Source of the DNA: Saccharopolyspora spinosa NRRL 18395
GTDB lineage: Bacteria > Actinomycetota > Actinomycetes > Mycobacteriales > Pseudonocardiaceae
Reading direction: 5' to 3'
DNA: 64,000 nt
Assembly: GCF_000194155.1 (NCBI RefSeq)
Contig: NZ_GL877879.1
Span: forward strand, 446,634 to 510,633
Every line of letters begins with the position of its first letter. Position 1 is the stretch's first letter. A model generated the notes under the pieces. The model saw only the letters and a list, made by a program, of their open reading frames with translations. It ran no database searches and was not told the origin of the DNA. The position numbers and the translations under genes were made by a program. Below are positions 1-7,812 of this stretch, piece by piece.

Positions 1-520
1 GCCCGAGGGGCCGCCGAGCGGACCCATGCCGCAGGCCGGGCGCCGGGTCGGTCCGCCGCCCGCGCGGCCGGACGGCCCGCGGAGCGGTCCGATGCCGGTC
101 AACGCCGGGCCATCGCCTGCCCCGCTGGCACCGCCGCGCCAGGAACCACTGCGCTCACCGGAACAGCAGCCCCCGGCGGACCGGCCGGTGCCACGACCGG
201 CGCGGGCGCCGAGGCTCGCGCAACGCGCCGACGGCGGGTTCGGGCCGATGGGGTCGTCGGGTACCTGGGGTGCGTCGCCGTCGGGGCGGTCCGGTTACGG
301 CCGGAACATGACCTGGTCGGCCGACGACTTCAAGGAGGAACGGCGGGAGGACGAAGACCTGCGCGTCGGCTCCGACTACAAGCCGGGGGAGAGCGGTAGC
401 GGGGCGGTTCCGCAGTTCCTGATCGAGGCCGACGAACTCTTCGAAGAGGAAGACAGCGGCGGTCGGCTGGTGGCCCCGCCGGTGCTGGGCGAGGCCCCGT
501 CGAGCTTCCGGGACTTCTGA
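1..520 (+). CDS. C-terminal part of a proline-rich, probably ESX/PPE-type protein (5' end outside window)
   Basis: The reading frame is open at the left edge, so the gene starts upstream. The visible part is rich in Pro, Gly, Arg and Ala for about 85 residues and then becomes acidic, with the segment DDFKEERREDEDL, before ending FRDF. No enzyme motif is present. The next gene on the same strand encodes an EspG-family chaperone; in actinomycetes such chaperones are commonly encoded beside PPE-domain substrates of type VII secretion. I infer that this is the disordered tail of such a substrate. The diagnostic N-terminal PPE/WXG helices are not in the window, so any other proline-rich protein remains possible. 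Confidence 0.5.
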   Translation, partial: PEGPPSGPMPQAGRRVGPPPARPDGPRSGPMPVNAGPSPAPLAPPRQEPLRSPEQQPPADRPVPRPARAPRLAQRADGGFGPMGSSGTWGASPSGRSGYGRNMTWSADDFKEERREDEDLRVGSDYKPGESGSGAVPQFLIEADELFEEEDSGGRLVAPPVLGEAPSSFRDF

Positions 521-709
521 GGACTGCTTCGAAGTGGCATGCGCAGCGGTGCGGGAACCTCGGGGGTCTTCGCCCGGTGCGACCCCGCGTCGGTGCAGGC
601 CGCGAGTGGCTCCAGCCGTTCGCGGGACTGATCTTTGCGGGCCCGGCCGGTGCCCCGGTTGGCGCGCTGACCGGGGTGCCGGTCGGCGCACCCCGACTCG
701 AAATGAGCT

Positions 710-1444
710 GTGATGGTAGAGACGATCACCCTGTCGATCAGCGCCGTCGACATGCTCGGTGAGCAGCTGAACCTCACCGTGCGCCAGTACCCGTTCGATC
801 TCCCGCGAATGGGCGAGGCGGAGGACCGCAACCGGCTGGTCGCTCAGGTGTGGCAGGAGCTGGAGTCGACCGGCCTGGCTCGCAACGGCCGGCCGGAGCC
901 CGAGGTCGAGGACGCGCTGTATCTGCTGTGCAGCTCCGAGGTGTCGATCGCGGCCGCCGGGCTGCTCGACGTGCGCGCCGGTCAGCGGCTCGCCGCGCGG
1001 GTCGTGGCGACGGGTGAGGTCGGCGTGGTCGGTGTGCTCGACGGCAGGGGGTTGCGGATGAGCTTCCTCGCCCCGGACACCCTGCCGAGGGTGTGCGCCG
1101 ACCTGCTGCCCGACGCGCCGCCCGGCGGTGGCGGTGAGGTGCGCGCGGTGGCCGACCGCAGCCACGGCCGCCCGACCGATGCCGACATCGACGGGCTGGC
1201 CGAGCTGCGCGCGATCACGTCGGCGCAGAAGTACCGGCTCGGGCACTTCGTGGTCGGCGGCGCCCGCCGGGGCGGCCCGCGCGGCCGGATCCCGAACCTG
1301 ATCTGGTTCGACAACGACCGGGGTCGCTACGTCCTGCAGGGCGAGCGCGCCGACGGCCAGGACGTCGTCACCTGCCGCCCGGCGGACAAGCCCCGCATCG
1401 CCAGCCAGCTAGCGGCCCTCCTCGACCGCGCCCGCCAGCACTGA
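710..1444 (+). CDS. ESX secretion-associated protein EspG family
   Basis: A 244-residue cytosolic protein matching the EspG family over its length. Typical features are the N-terminal strand region, the central LLCSSEVSIAAAGLLDVRAG block and the C-terminal HFVVGGAR...IPNLIWFDNDRGRY region. EspG proteins bind the helical tip of PPE-type substrates and keep them soluble for ESX export. The start is GTG at 710, directly followed by ATG at 713; either could be used. It lies 190 bp after the proline-rich partial gene, consistent with a substrate/chaperone pair. The family call is fairly firm; which ESX system it serves cannot be told here. Confidence 0.8.
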   Translation: MMVETITLSISAVDMLGEQLNLTVRQYPFDLPRMGEAEDRNRLVAQVWQELESTGLARNGRPEPEVEDALYLLCSSEVSIAAAGLLDVRAGQRLAARVVATGEVGVVGVLDGRGLRMSFLAPDTLPRVCADLLPDAPPGGGGEVRAVADRSHGRPTDADIDGLAELRAITSAQKYRLGHFVVGGARRGGPRGRIPNLIWFDNDRGRYVLQGERADGQDVVTCRPADKPRIASQLAALLDRARQH

Positions 1445-1468
1445 CCGCCTAAGACGGCAGTATGTTCC

Positions 1469-1524
1469 CCGCAATTTCAATTGAAATTGCGGAAGTTCTC
1501 CACAGCCGTCCGAAGTTCTCCACA
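1469..1524. repeat. Palindromic repeat plus two DnaA-box-like sites
   Basis: Positions 1469-1492 form a perfect 24-bp palindrome (arm CCGCAATTTCAA). It is followed by two direct copies of TTCTCCACA at 1496-1504 and 1516-1524, exactly 20 bp apart, each one mismatch from the actinobacterial DnaA box TTGTCCACA. The same combination recurs at about 27.7 kb, 46.9 kb and 53.4 kb. It lies 3' of espG and may also serve as a stem-loop terminator. Confidence 0.75.
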
Positions 1525-1731
1525 GCCTTTCCGGGGGCACCAAGATCGCCAGGAGGAACGTCCCAGCATGTCCCGGTGCATCGCAAGGCCAGCATTGTCC
1601 GCACGCGCCTCGGGCTCTGAGCCCGCCGCAGGCGTGAGCCGCTCCGACGAGCAGGGGAAATTCCGGAACCGGGCGAGGTGCGCACCACGGGTGGGTGCGA
1701 GCGGGGCCCTGGTTAGGGCAGGCTGGGTTCC

Positions 1732-2394
1732 GTGACCCAGGACCGGCAGGTGGAGATCGCAACGGACCGCGACGACCGCGACTCGTTCATGCGGCTGCTC
1801 GGCGGCCGCGGCAGCGCGGTCGACGCGAGCCTGCCGCCGATCGCGTTCGGCCTCGGGTGGTTCCTCGGTGGCGAGTCGATCGCCATCGGCGGCGGCGCGG
1901 CCGTTGTGGTGGGCGCGCTGATCGCGGGCTGGCGACTGCACCGGGGCGCCCGACCGCTGGCGGTGCTGATCAGCCTGCTCGCGGTCCTGGTCGGTGCCCT
2001 GATCGCGCTGTACACCGGCGACGCCGCGGACTTCTTCCTGCCCCGGCTGGCGTCCAACGTCCTCAGCGCGCTCGTCTGGATGATCAGCATCGTGATCCGC
2101 TGGCCACTGCTCGGCGTGGTCGTCGGCGCGGCGCTCGGCCAGGCCCGGCGGTGGCGCCGCGATCCGGTGCTGTTGCGCGCCTACAGCCGGGCGAGCTGGG
2201 TCTGGGTCGGGCAGTACGTGGTGCGGCTGGTCGTGTTCATCCCGCTGTGGCTGCTGGGCGCCACCGGTGCGCTGACCATCGCGCAGGTCGTGCTGACCTG
2301 GCCGCTGGTGGCGGTCTGCGTGGCGGCGAGCTGGTGGGTGGTGCGGCGGTCGCTGCCGCCGGAGCACCCCGGGCTGCGGCATCCGCGGTCGTGA
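1732..2394 (+). CDS. DUF3159 family integral membrane protein
   Basis: A 220-residue protein with about five or six hydrophobic segments. The N-terminal pattern SFMRLLGGRGSAVDASLPPI followed by membrane helices is characteristic of the actinobacterial DUF3159 family, whose function is unknown. The start is GTG at 1732, because the conserved region begins about 15 residues later and upstream sequence does not look coding. It ends 29 bp before the dapA start, so the two may be cotranscribed. No catalytic residue can be assigned. Confidence 0.75.
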   Translation: MTQDRQVEIATDRDDRDSFMRLLGGRGSAVDASLPPIAFGLGWFLGGESIAIGGGAAVVVGALIAGWRLHRGARPLAVLISLLAVLVGALIALYTGDAADFFLPRLASNVLSALVWMISIVIRWPLLGVVVGAALGQARRWRRDPVLLRAYSRASWVWVGQYVVRLVVFIPLWLLGATGALTIAQVVLTWPLVAVCVAASWWVVRRSLPPEHPGLRHPRS

Positions 2395-2423
2395 CCGCGC
2401 GGCTCGAGGAGCAGAATGCGGTC

Positions 2424-3263
2424 ATGTCTCTCGGCAGCGTGATCACCGCGATAGTCACCCCGTTCGACGACGAGATGCGCGTCGACGAATCCGCCTTCCT
2501 CGCCCTCTTCCGCCACCTGATCGACCACGGCTCCGACGGCATCGTGGTCTGCGGGACGACCGGCGAGGCGCCCACGCTCACCGACGAGGAACACCTGCGG
2601 CTCATCGAGCTGGCCTGCGCGGAACGCCCGGCGGGTGCCACGGTGATCGCCTCGACCGGGTCGAACAACACCGTGCACGCCTGCGAGATGACGGAGCGGG
2701 CGACCGAGCTCGGTGCCGACGCGGTGCTCTCGGTGACCCCTTACTACAACCGCCCGAACCGGCGCGGCCTGGTCCGGCACTTCACCGAGATCGCTCGGGC
2801 CACGGACAAGCCGGTAGTGCTCTACAACGTGCCGTCCCGGATCGGCCTGTCGCTGCCGCACGACCTGCTCGCCGAGCTCGCCCAGGTCGAGCACATCGAC
2901 TACGTCAAGCAGGCGGACAACGCCGCGCTCGCCCAGATCGACGGCCTCGGCCTGTACGCGGGCAACGACGACGGCTTCGCGACGGCCCTCGACCTCGGGG
3001 GTCTCGGCGGCATCCTCGTGGCCAGCCACCTGGTGGGCCCGCAGATGCGGCGGATGGTCGACGAGCCGGAGCACCGCGCGGAGATCGACGCCGCGCTGAA
3101 GCCGCTGTACGCGGCGTTGTCGGTGACGACCAACCCGATCCCGGTCAAGGCGGCGCTGAACCTGATCGGCCACCGGGTCGGCGGCCTGCGCCTCCCGCTG
3201 GTCGACGCGGACGAGTCGGAACTGGCCGTCATCCGCAAGGGCTTGCAGGAAGTCGGGTTGTGA
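2424..3263 (+). CDS. dapA: 4-hydroxy-tetrahydrodipicolinate synthase
   Basis: A 279-residue (beta/alpha)8 class I aldolase that condenses pyruvate with aspartate semialdehyde in the lysine/diaminopimelate pathway. Visible motifs are GTTGEAPTL (pyruvate pocket threonines), TPYYNRPN, LYNVPSRIG (catalytic Tyr) and YVKQADN, whose Lys forms the Schiff base. The ATG at 2424 is chosen because the conserved start GSVITAIVTPF follows at once; the frame is open further upstream but unlike the family. The protein is slightly shorter than the usual 290-300 residues. A related pyruvate aldolase with another substrate cannot be excluded, but the motif set matches DapA well. Confidence 0.85.
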   Translation: MSLGSVITAIVTPFDDEMRVDESAFLALFRHLIDHGSDGIVVCGTTGEAPTLTDEEHLRLIELACAERPAGATVIASTGSNNTVHACEMTERATELGADAVLSVTPYYNRPNRRGLVRHFTEIARATDKPVVLYNVPSRIGLSLPHDLLAELAQVEHIDYVKQADNAALAQIDGLGLYAGNDDGFATALDLGGLGGILVASHLVGPQMRRMVDEPEHRAEIDAALKPLYAALSVTTNPIPVKAALNLIGHRVGGLRLPLVDADESELAVIRKGLQEVGL

Positions 3264-3268
3264 TGGCC

Positions 3269-3308
3269 CCGCGGGTCTTCTGAGCCGGGGCCGCCCGAAG
3301 ACCCGCGG
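3269..3308 (+). terminator. Stem-loop after dapA
   Basis: A perfect 12-bp inverted repeat (CCGCGGGTCTTC at 3269-3280 and its complement at 3297-3308) with a 16-nt loop starts 5 bp after the dapA stop. There is no T-run, as is common for high-GC terminators. Confidence 0.6.
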
Positions 3309-3768
3309 TCCGGCTGATCAGCGCAGCGCGGCGGGGAGATCGAGAAAGCCGCTCCAGCGGATCAGCAGGATGCCGCCGGTTCTGGACGCCGCAGTACCGA
3401 ACCGCCCCCCGGCAGGCGCTTTCCCCGGTCGTTGACGCTCAAGCGCGCAGAACGCCGGCCGTAGGGTGAACGTGCTCAGGTTCCTGCCCCACGCCGGGGA
3501 TTACGTGCTCGTCGCTCAACTGTCGCCACCGTTGTCGCCACCGCCGCCGCACCGCTGGATCCGGCGTCCGCAGACGCTCCTGAAGTGCTGCGCTGGCCCG
3601 GGCGCGCGCTGCTGGTGCAGCGCGGTGACGCCGAGCTGGTCGCGCGCGGACCGGATGGCTGTGCACCTCTGGCAGCTGGCCGACGGGAACTGACGAGGCC
3701 GCAGCGCAACAGGTCATGCGGGAGACGGCGACCTGCGCGCAGCGCTCGCGGGAAGCCGCCTCCGGTGC
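3309..3768. other. Intergenic stretch without a supported gene
   Basis: About 460 bp between dapA and the convergent kinase gene. One plus-strand frame around 3520-3690 reads somewhat like protein (segment EVLRWPGRALLVQRGDAEL) but has no ribosome-binding site, no recognisable family and no clear start. It could be a gene relic. Confidence 0.3.
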
Positions 3769-4731
3769 TCAGCCGAGCAGACGTTCATGGAGGGATTCCG
3801 GGTCCGCGGTGAGATCCAGAGCCGCCAGCCAGGCCGCGCCGGCTTCACCGGGGCCTGCGGTGCGCTGGTCCTGGAAGCCGCGCTTCGACAGCGTGCCGCG
3901 CAGGGCCTCGCGGACCGGGTTACCGGGTGCCACCAGGCCGCCAGCCAGCACGATCGTCCTGGTTTCGCCGTGGGCGCGGGTGGCCGCAGCGGTGTCGGCC
4001 AGGACGCGGGCGGCGCGCAGGACGATGTCGGCCGCCGTTTCGTCCGCAGCCGCCGTGACCAGCGGTGCGAGCTCCGCCAAGCGGATCGGCGGGGCCGCGT
4101 TCACCGTGCTGATCAGCTGCTTCCGCTGCGCCGCCGGTGCATCCGGTGCGGTGGGCAGGAGTCGATCGCGCACGGCTGCCGTGAGCCCGTGCAGCGGTTC
4201 GTCGCGGTCCAGCGCTCGCAGCGCTGCTCGCACCGCTTCGCGGCCCAGCCAGAACGCCGACCCCTCGTCGCCGAGCAGCCAGCCGTGGCCGCCGATGGTC
4301 GCGACGATCCGGTGCTGCTCGATCCGGGCCGCGATGGCCCCCGTACCCGCGATCAGCACCGTTCCGCCGGGTTCCGGCGTGCCCGCCGCGAAGGCCACCT
4401 CGCAGTCGCTGATCGCTCGCCTGGGGCAGAGCAGGCCGAGCCGGGACCACGCGTGGTCGAACAGCGCGCTGAACTCCGGATCAACCATCTTGCTGACCCC
4501 GGCCATGCCGATCACGCAGTTGCGCACCGCCGCCGGATCGATCTCGGCGAGCGCGGACCGCGCGGCGTTGGCGATCTGCCGCACCGCTTGGTCGGCCGGG
4601 TGCGAGTTCGGGTTGCCGCCGGCCGCTTCGCCGCGGCCCAGCACCCGCCCCGACAGGTCGCTTACCAGGGCCCGGCTGTTGGTGCCGCCGATGTCCAAGC
4701 CCAGTACGAGGGCCGTTTCGTCGCCGTGCAT
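3769..4731 (-). CDS. BadF/BadG-type ATPase family, probable N-acetylglucosamine kinase
   Basis: A 320-residue actin-fold sugar kinase. The phosphate-1 motif LDIGGTNSRA is near residue 11, the phosphate-2 region is LIAGTGAIAAR, GGHGWLLGDEGS follows, and the adenosine motif is IVLAGGLVAPG. This arrangement is typical of the BadF/BadG/BcrA family members that phosphorylate N-acetylglucosamine. The substrate is inferred from the nearby aminosugar importer and SIS-domain gene: product GlcNAc-6-P would feed the same pathway. The ATG at 4731 precedes the conserved motif by about ten residues. It is divergent from the following amidohydrolase. No DasR-like operator was found in front of it. Confidence 0.72.
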   Translation of the reverse strand: MHGDETALVLGLDIGGTNSRALVSDLSGRVLGRGEAAGGNPNSHPADQAVRQIANAARSALAEIDPAAVRNCVIGMAGVSKMVDPEFSALFDHAWSRLGLLCPRRAISDCEVAFAAGTPEPGGTVLIAGTGAIAARIEQHRIVATIGGHGWLLGDEGSAFWLGREAVRAALRALDRDEPLHGLTAAVRDRLLPTAPDAPAAQRKQLISTVNAAPPIRLAELAPLVTAAADETAADIVLRAARVLADTAAATRAHGETRTIVLAGGLVAPGNPVREALRGTLSKRGFQDQRTAGPGEAGAAWLAALDLTADPESLHERLLG

Positions 4732-4964
4732 GCGCTCTTTCTACCCGCCGCGACCGGGAATGGTGTGGGCACGACCAGACCGGTCACGACCGTTCCCGCA
4801 AAGCCCTGGCGTCTGGAGTGGCGAGCGGCTATACATCGAGGCGTTGCTTGATCAGTCGGGGAGCTGGAAATGGACGACCTTGCCGGGTCACGCCCCGGGC
4901 TGTCCTGTTTGGATGGTTCGGGTGCGGTAGCTGCCGGAAACGCGGGCCGTTGCGGGGGAGCTCG

Positions 4965-5807
4965 ATGACCGTCGACACCCACCACCACCTGTGGGACCTC
5001 GACGTCCGGGACCAGCCGTGGATCGTCGGCGCCGAGATGGAGCCGCTGCGTCGCGACTTCCGGCCAGCCGACCTGCAGGCGGCGCTCAAGGGCTCCGCAG
5101 TGGACGCCATGATCCTGGTGCAGACCGCCGCCGACCCGAACGAGACGCCCGAGATGCTGGTGCTGGCCGACAGCGTGGACCGCATCGCGGCGGTGGTCGG
5201 CTGGGTCGACCTGACCGCCCGGGACGCCCGCGAGCAGATCGGTCGCCTGCAGGCCCACCCCTCCGGCGGCTGGCTGAAGGGCATCCAGCACCAGGTCGAG
5301 AACGAATCCGACCCGGACTGGCTGATCCGCCCGGACGTGCTCAACGGGCTGGCGGCGGTCGAGGACGCCGGGCTGGTGTACGAACTGCTGGTCCGCGTGC
5401 ACCAGCTGCCGGCCGCGATCAAGGCGGTCGGCCAGTTCCCGCAGCTGACCTTCGTGCTCGACCACTGCGCGAAGCCGCCGGTGGCCACCGGCGAGCTGGA
5501 GCCGTGGGCGAGCCGGATCCGGGCGCTGGCCGCGTTCCCCAACGTGGTGTGCAAGCTGTCCGGTCTGGTCACCGAGGACGACTGGGCCCGGCAACCTGAT
5601 CCAGTGAGGCTGGCGCCCTACGCGGACGTGGTGCTGGAGGCGTTCGGGCCGGGGCGGCTGATGTTCGGCTCCGATTGGCCGGTGTGCCTGCTGGCTGCCG
5701 ATTACGGGCAGGTCGTGGACTTGGCCCGGCAGCTGACTGCGGGCCTCGGCGACCGGCAGCGGTCGGCGGTGTTCGACGCCACGGCCCGCGAGGTATACGA
5801 CATTTAG
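4965..5807 (+). CDS. Amidohydrolase 2 family metal-dependent hydrolase (lactonase-like)
   Basis: A 280-residue TIM-barrel hydrolase. The N-terminal THHHLWDLD carries the HxH metal ligands, the C-terminal RLMFGSDWPV carries the catalytic Asp, and LDHCAKPP lies between. This pattern is typical of L-fuconolactonase/L-rhamnono-lactonase-like members of Amidohydro_2. The ATG at 4965 is chosen because GGGGGAG precedes it by 5 nt and the family begins with this His cluster; the frame upstream is not family-like. The natural lactone or amide substrate is not known; the neighbourhood suggests carbohydrate metabolism. The last 54 codons are duplicated downstream (see 6100-6375). Confidence 0.8.
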   Translation: MTVDTHHHLWDLDVRDQPWIVGAEMEPLRRDFRPADLQAALKGSAVDAMILVQTAADPNETPEMLVLADSVDRIAAVVGWVDLTARDAREQIGRLQAHPSGGWLKGIQHQVENESDPDWLIRPDVLNGLAAVEDAGLVYELLVRVHQLPAAIKAVGQFPQLTFVLDHCAKPPVATGELEPWASRIRALAAFPNVVCKLSGLVTEDDWARQPDPVRLAPYADVVLEAFGPGRLMFGSDWPVCLLAADYGQVVDLARQLTAGLGDRQRSAVFDATAREVYDI

Positions 5808-5919
5808 GGACTTTCGACTCTGCCGAATGCCGCGCCCCCGGGGTTTGCGGCCTGCTCCGTTCGGCGTAGCCTGGCGATGCCCGTCTCACCCCGCCCCCTC
5901 GGTGAGGCGGGCTTTTACT
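5644..5919 (+). repeat. 276-bp direct repeat, source copy
   Basis: The segment from codon 227 of the amidohydrolase through its stop and terminator is repeated, base for base as far as I can read, at 6100-6375 (offset 456). Identity ends sharply at both sides: at 5643/6099 (t versus g) and 5920/6376 (c versus g). Confidence 0.93.
5879..5916 (+). terminator. Rho-independent-type terminator of the amidohydrolase gene
   Basis: A 12-bp stem (GCCCGTCTCACC / GGTGAGGCGGGC, one G-T pair) with a 10-nt loop is followed by TTTT. It lies within the 276-bp repeat, so an identical copy exists at 6335-6372. Confidence 0.85.
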
Positions 5920-6099
5920 CGCCCCGCAGCGAAAAGGCCCGCCGGCCCGCAGGCCCGCCGCCGCGCTGAGAGCCGTTGGGTTTGGCGCGAACGGACCGTT
6001 CGCGTCGATAGGCGGGGTGAATAGTCCGTTCGCTTCGACATTGCTGTGTGCTGGGTAGCGTGTCGGGCCGTTGGGTTTGGGGCGAACGGACCGTTCGCG

Positions 6100-6263
6100 T
6101 CGGGCCGGGGCGGCTGATGTTCGGCTCCGATTGGCCGGTGTGCCTGCTGGCTGCCGATTACGGGCAGGTCGTGGACTTGGCCCGGCAGCTGACTGCGGGC
6201 CTCGGCGACCGGCAGCGGTCGGCGGTGTTCGACGCCACGGCCCGCGAGGTATACGACATTTAG
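6100..6263 (+). pseudogene. Duplicated 3' end of the amidohydrolase gene
   Basis: The last 54 codons of the upstream amidohydrolase are present, including GSDWPV and the stop, but neither the barrel core nor the HxH motif. The frame upstream is repeat DNA, so no active enzyme can be made. The fragment still carries the gene's terminator (6335-6372). Confidence 0.88.
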
Positions 6264-6375
6264 GGACTTTCGACTCTGCCGAATGCCGCGCCCCCGGGGT
6301 TTGCGGCCTGCTCCGTTCGGCGTAGCCTGGCGATGCCCGTCTCACCCCGCCCCCTCGGTGAGGCGGGCTTTTACT
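6100..6375 (+). repeat. 276-bp direct repeat, inserted copy
   Basis: An identical copy of 5644-5919 sits inside unit 2 of the tandem array. It replaces roughly 11 bp (the GATAGGCGGG step) between CCGTTCGCGTC and GTGAATAGTCC. No terminal inverted repeats or target duplication typical of transposition were seen. Confidence 0.92.
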
Positions 6376-6702
6376 GTGAATAGTCCGTTCGCTTCGACAT
6401 TGCTGTGTGCTGGGCAGCGTGTGTCGGGCCGTTGGGTTTGGCGCGAACGGACCGTTCGCGTCGATAGGTGGGGGTGAATAGTCCGTTCGCTTCGGAATCG
6501 TTGTGTGTTGGGTGGGGTGTGTTGGGTTGTGGGGTTTGGCGCGAACGGACCGTTCGCGTCGATAGGCGGGGTGAACAGTCCGTTCGCTTCGAGATCGCTG
6601 TGTGCTGGGTAGTGTGTGTCGGGCCGTTGGGTTTGGGGCGAACGGACTGTTGGTGTCGATAGGTGGGGTGAGCGGGGCGTTCGCTTCCTCCTCCCGCAAC
6701 TG

Positions 6703-7743
6703 TCACCGGGTGCGGGTGACCTTCTTCAGGCCTCGCGGGTTGTCGGGGTCGGAGCCGCGGGCCAGCGCCAGCCCGAGGGCGAGCTGCTGGGCTGGCAGGA
6801 CCTCCAGTACCGGTGCCAGCTCCTCGGCGCAGTCCGGCACCGGGATGCGGTGCGAGGCGCGCACGTCCGAGGCCGCCGAGCCGATGGCGCAGACGTCCGC
6901 GCCGCGTTCGTGGACCACGTCGAGCACCTCTCGCATCGCGTCGCCGCCCCGCCCCTTGCTGCACAACGCGAGCACCGCGGTGTCCTCGTCGACCGCCGCG
7001 ACCGGGCCGTGCAGCAGGTCAGCGCCGCTGTAGGCGCGGGCCGATAGGTAGCTGGTCTCGGCAAGCTTCAGCGCCGCTTCGGAGGCGGTGGCCAGCGAGA
7101 AGCCGCGGCCGGTGGTGACCATCCGCTCCGCGAAGCGGTACCGGCGCACCGCGTCGTCCACCACCTTCTGGCTGGCGTCCAGGGCGGTCGCGGCCAGCTC
7201 GGGGATCGGCTCCGCGTGCCCGCCGGTCCCGCCTCGGACCGCGTCGACGAGCAGGTACAGGGCGAGCAACGTCGCGCTGTACGTCTTGGTCGCGGCCACG
7301 GCCTGCTCGCGGCCCGCCCGGATGTCCACCGACAGCTCTGCGGCGGAGTTCAGCGGCGAGTCCGCGGTGTTGGTGACCGCGACCGTCAGCGCGCCGCGTT
7401 TGCGGCCGGACTCGGTGACTTCAAGCAGGTCGGGGGATCCGCCGCTCTGGCTGACCGACACCAGCAGCACGTCGGTCAGGTTCGGTTGTGCCCCGTAGAG
7501 CGTGGTTGTCGACGGCGATGCCAGCCCGACGGGCAGTTCGAGCAGGACTTCGATCAGGTACTTCGCGTAGAGCGCGGCGTGGTCGCTGGAGCCGCGCGCG
7601 GCCAGCAGCGCGAAGCGCGGTCGGCGCTCCGCGATCATCTCGGCGACCTCGGCGATCGCCTCCCGGCCCGCCAGCAGGTCGGCGAAGATTGCGGGCTGCT
7701 GGGAGATCTCGTCGGTCATGTGCTGACCGGGGGTGGCAGTCAT
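6703..7743 (-). CDS. SIS-domain sugar-phosphate isomerase/deaminase (GlmS-like, NagB-II type)
   Basis: A protein of about 346 residues made of two SIS domains and lacking the glutaminase domain of GlmS. Motifs are ARGSSDHAALYAKY and VSQSGGSPDL (phosphosugar loop) in the first domain, and EAALKLAETSYLSARAYSG in the second. Such proteins act as glucosamine-6-phosphate deaminases or isomerases. The ATG at 7743 is preferred; ATGs at 7752 and 7719 are alternatives. The gene lies next to a DasABC-type importer and behind a near-consensus DasR operator, so a role in catabolism of imported GlcNAc or chitobiose is a reasonable inference. Another aminosugar substrate is possible. Confidence 0.8.
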   Translation of the reverse strand: MTATPGQHMTDEISQQPAIFADLLAGREAIAEVAEMIAERRPRFALLAARGSSDHAALYAKYLIEVLLELPVGLASPSTTTLYGAQPNLTDVLLVSVSQSGGSPDLLEVTESGRKRGALTVAVTNTADSPLNSAAELSVDIRAGREQAVAATKTYSATLLALYLLVDAVRGGTGGHAEPIPELAATALDASQKVVDDAVRRYRFAERMVTTGRGFSLATASEAALKLAETSYLSARAYSGADLLHGPVAAVDEDTAVLALCSKGRGGDAMREVLDVVHERGADVCAIGSAASDVRASHRIPVPDCAEELAPVLEVLPAQQLALGLALARGSDPDNPRGLKKVTRTR

Positions 7744-7760
7744 CAGGCCCATCCCTTCCG

Positions 7761-7778
7761 TTGAGGTCTAGACCAATC
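7761..7778. promoter_or_regulatory. DasR-responsive element (dre) upstream of the SIS gene
   Basis: TTGAGGTCTAGACCAATC contains the dre core GGTCTAGACC with one flanking mismatch to the known consensus ACTGGTCTAGACCACT. It lies within about 20 bp of the SIS gene start. A dasR gene is encoded 3.4 kb away. Confidence 0.85.
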
Positions 7779-7812
7779 CTACTTGGGGTGGATCGTCAGG
7801 CGCGAGGCGCCG

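Larger units (their letters stand above)
5971..6690. repeat. Tandem array of about 96-bp palindromic units
   Basis: Five units share the order: GTTGGGTTTGG, then the 17-bp inverted repeat GCGAACGG-A-CCGTTCGC, then GTCGATAGG, then GTGAA(T/C)AGTCCGTTCGC, then a TGTGTGCTGGG tail. The palindrome centres recur at 5987, 6082, 6443 and 6541, with a degenerate copy near 6637. Spacing is 95-98 bp once the 276-bp insertion in unit 2 is discounted. A further single unit occurs at 45630-45685. Confidence 0.9.

Noticed and set aside
4765..4800. Possible DasR operator before the BadF-type kinase (CCAGACCGGTCA)
   Set aside because: The half-sites are GGTC direct or offset repeats and lack the GGTCTAGACC core; too far from the dre consensus.
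6100..6375. Insertion sequence or MITE as explanation of the 276-bp copy
   Set aside because: No transposase, terminal inverted repeats or target duplication; the segment is a plain copy of the adjacent gene end.
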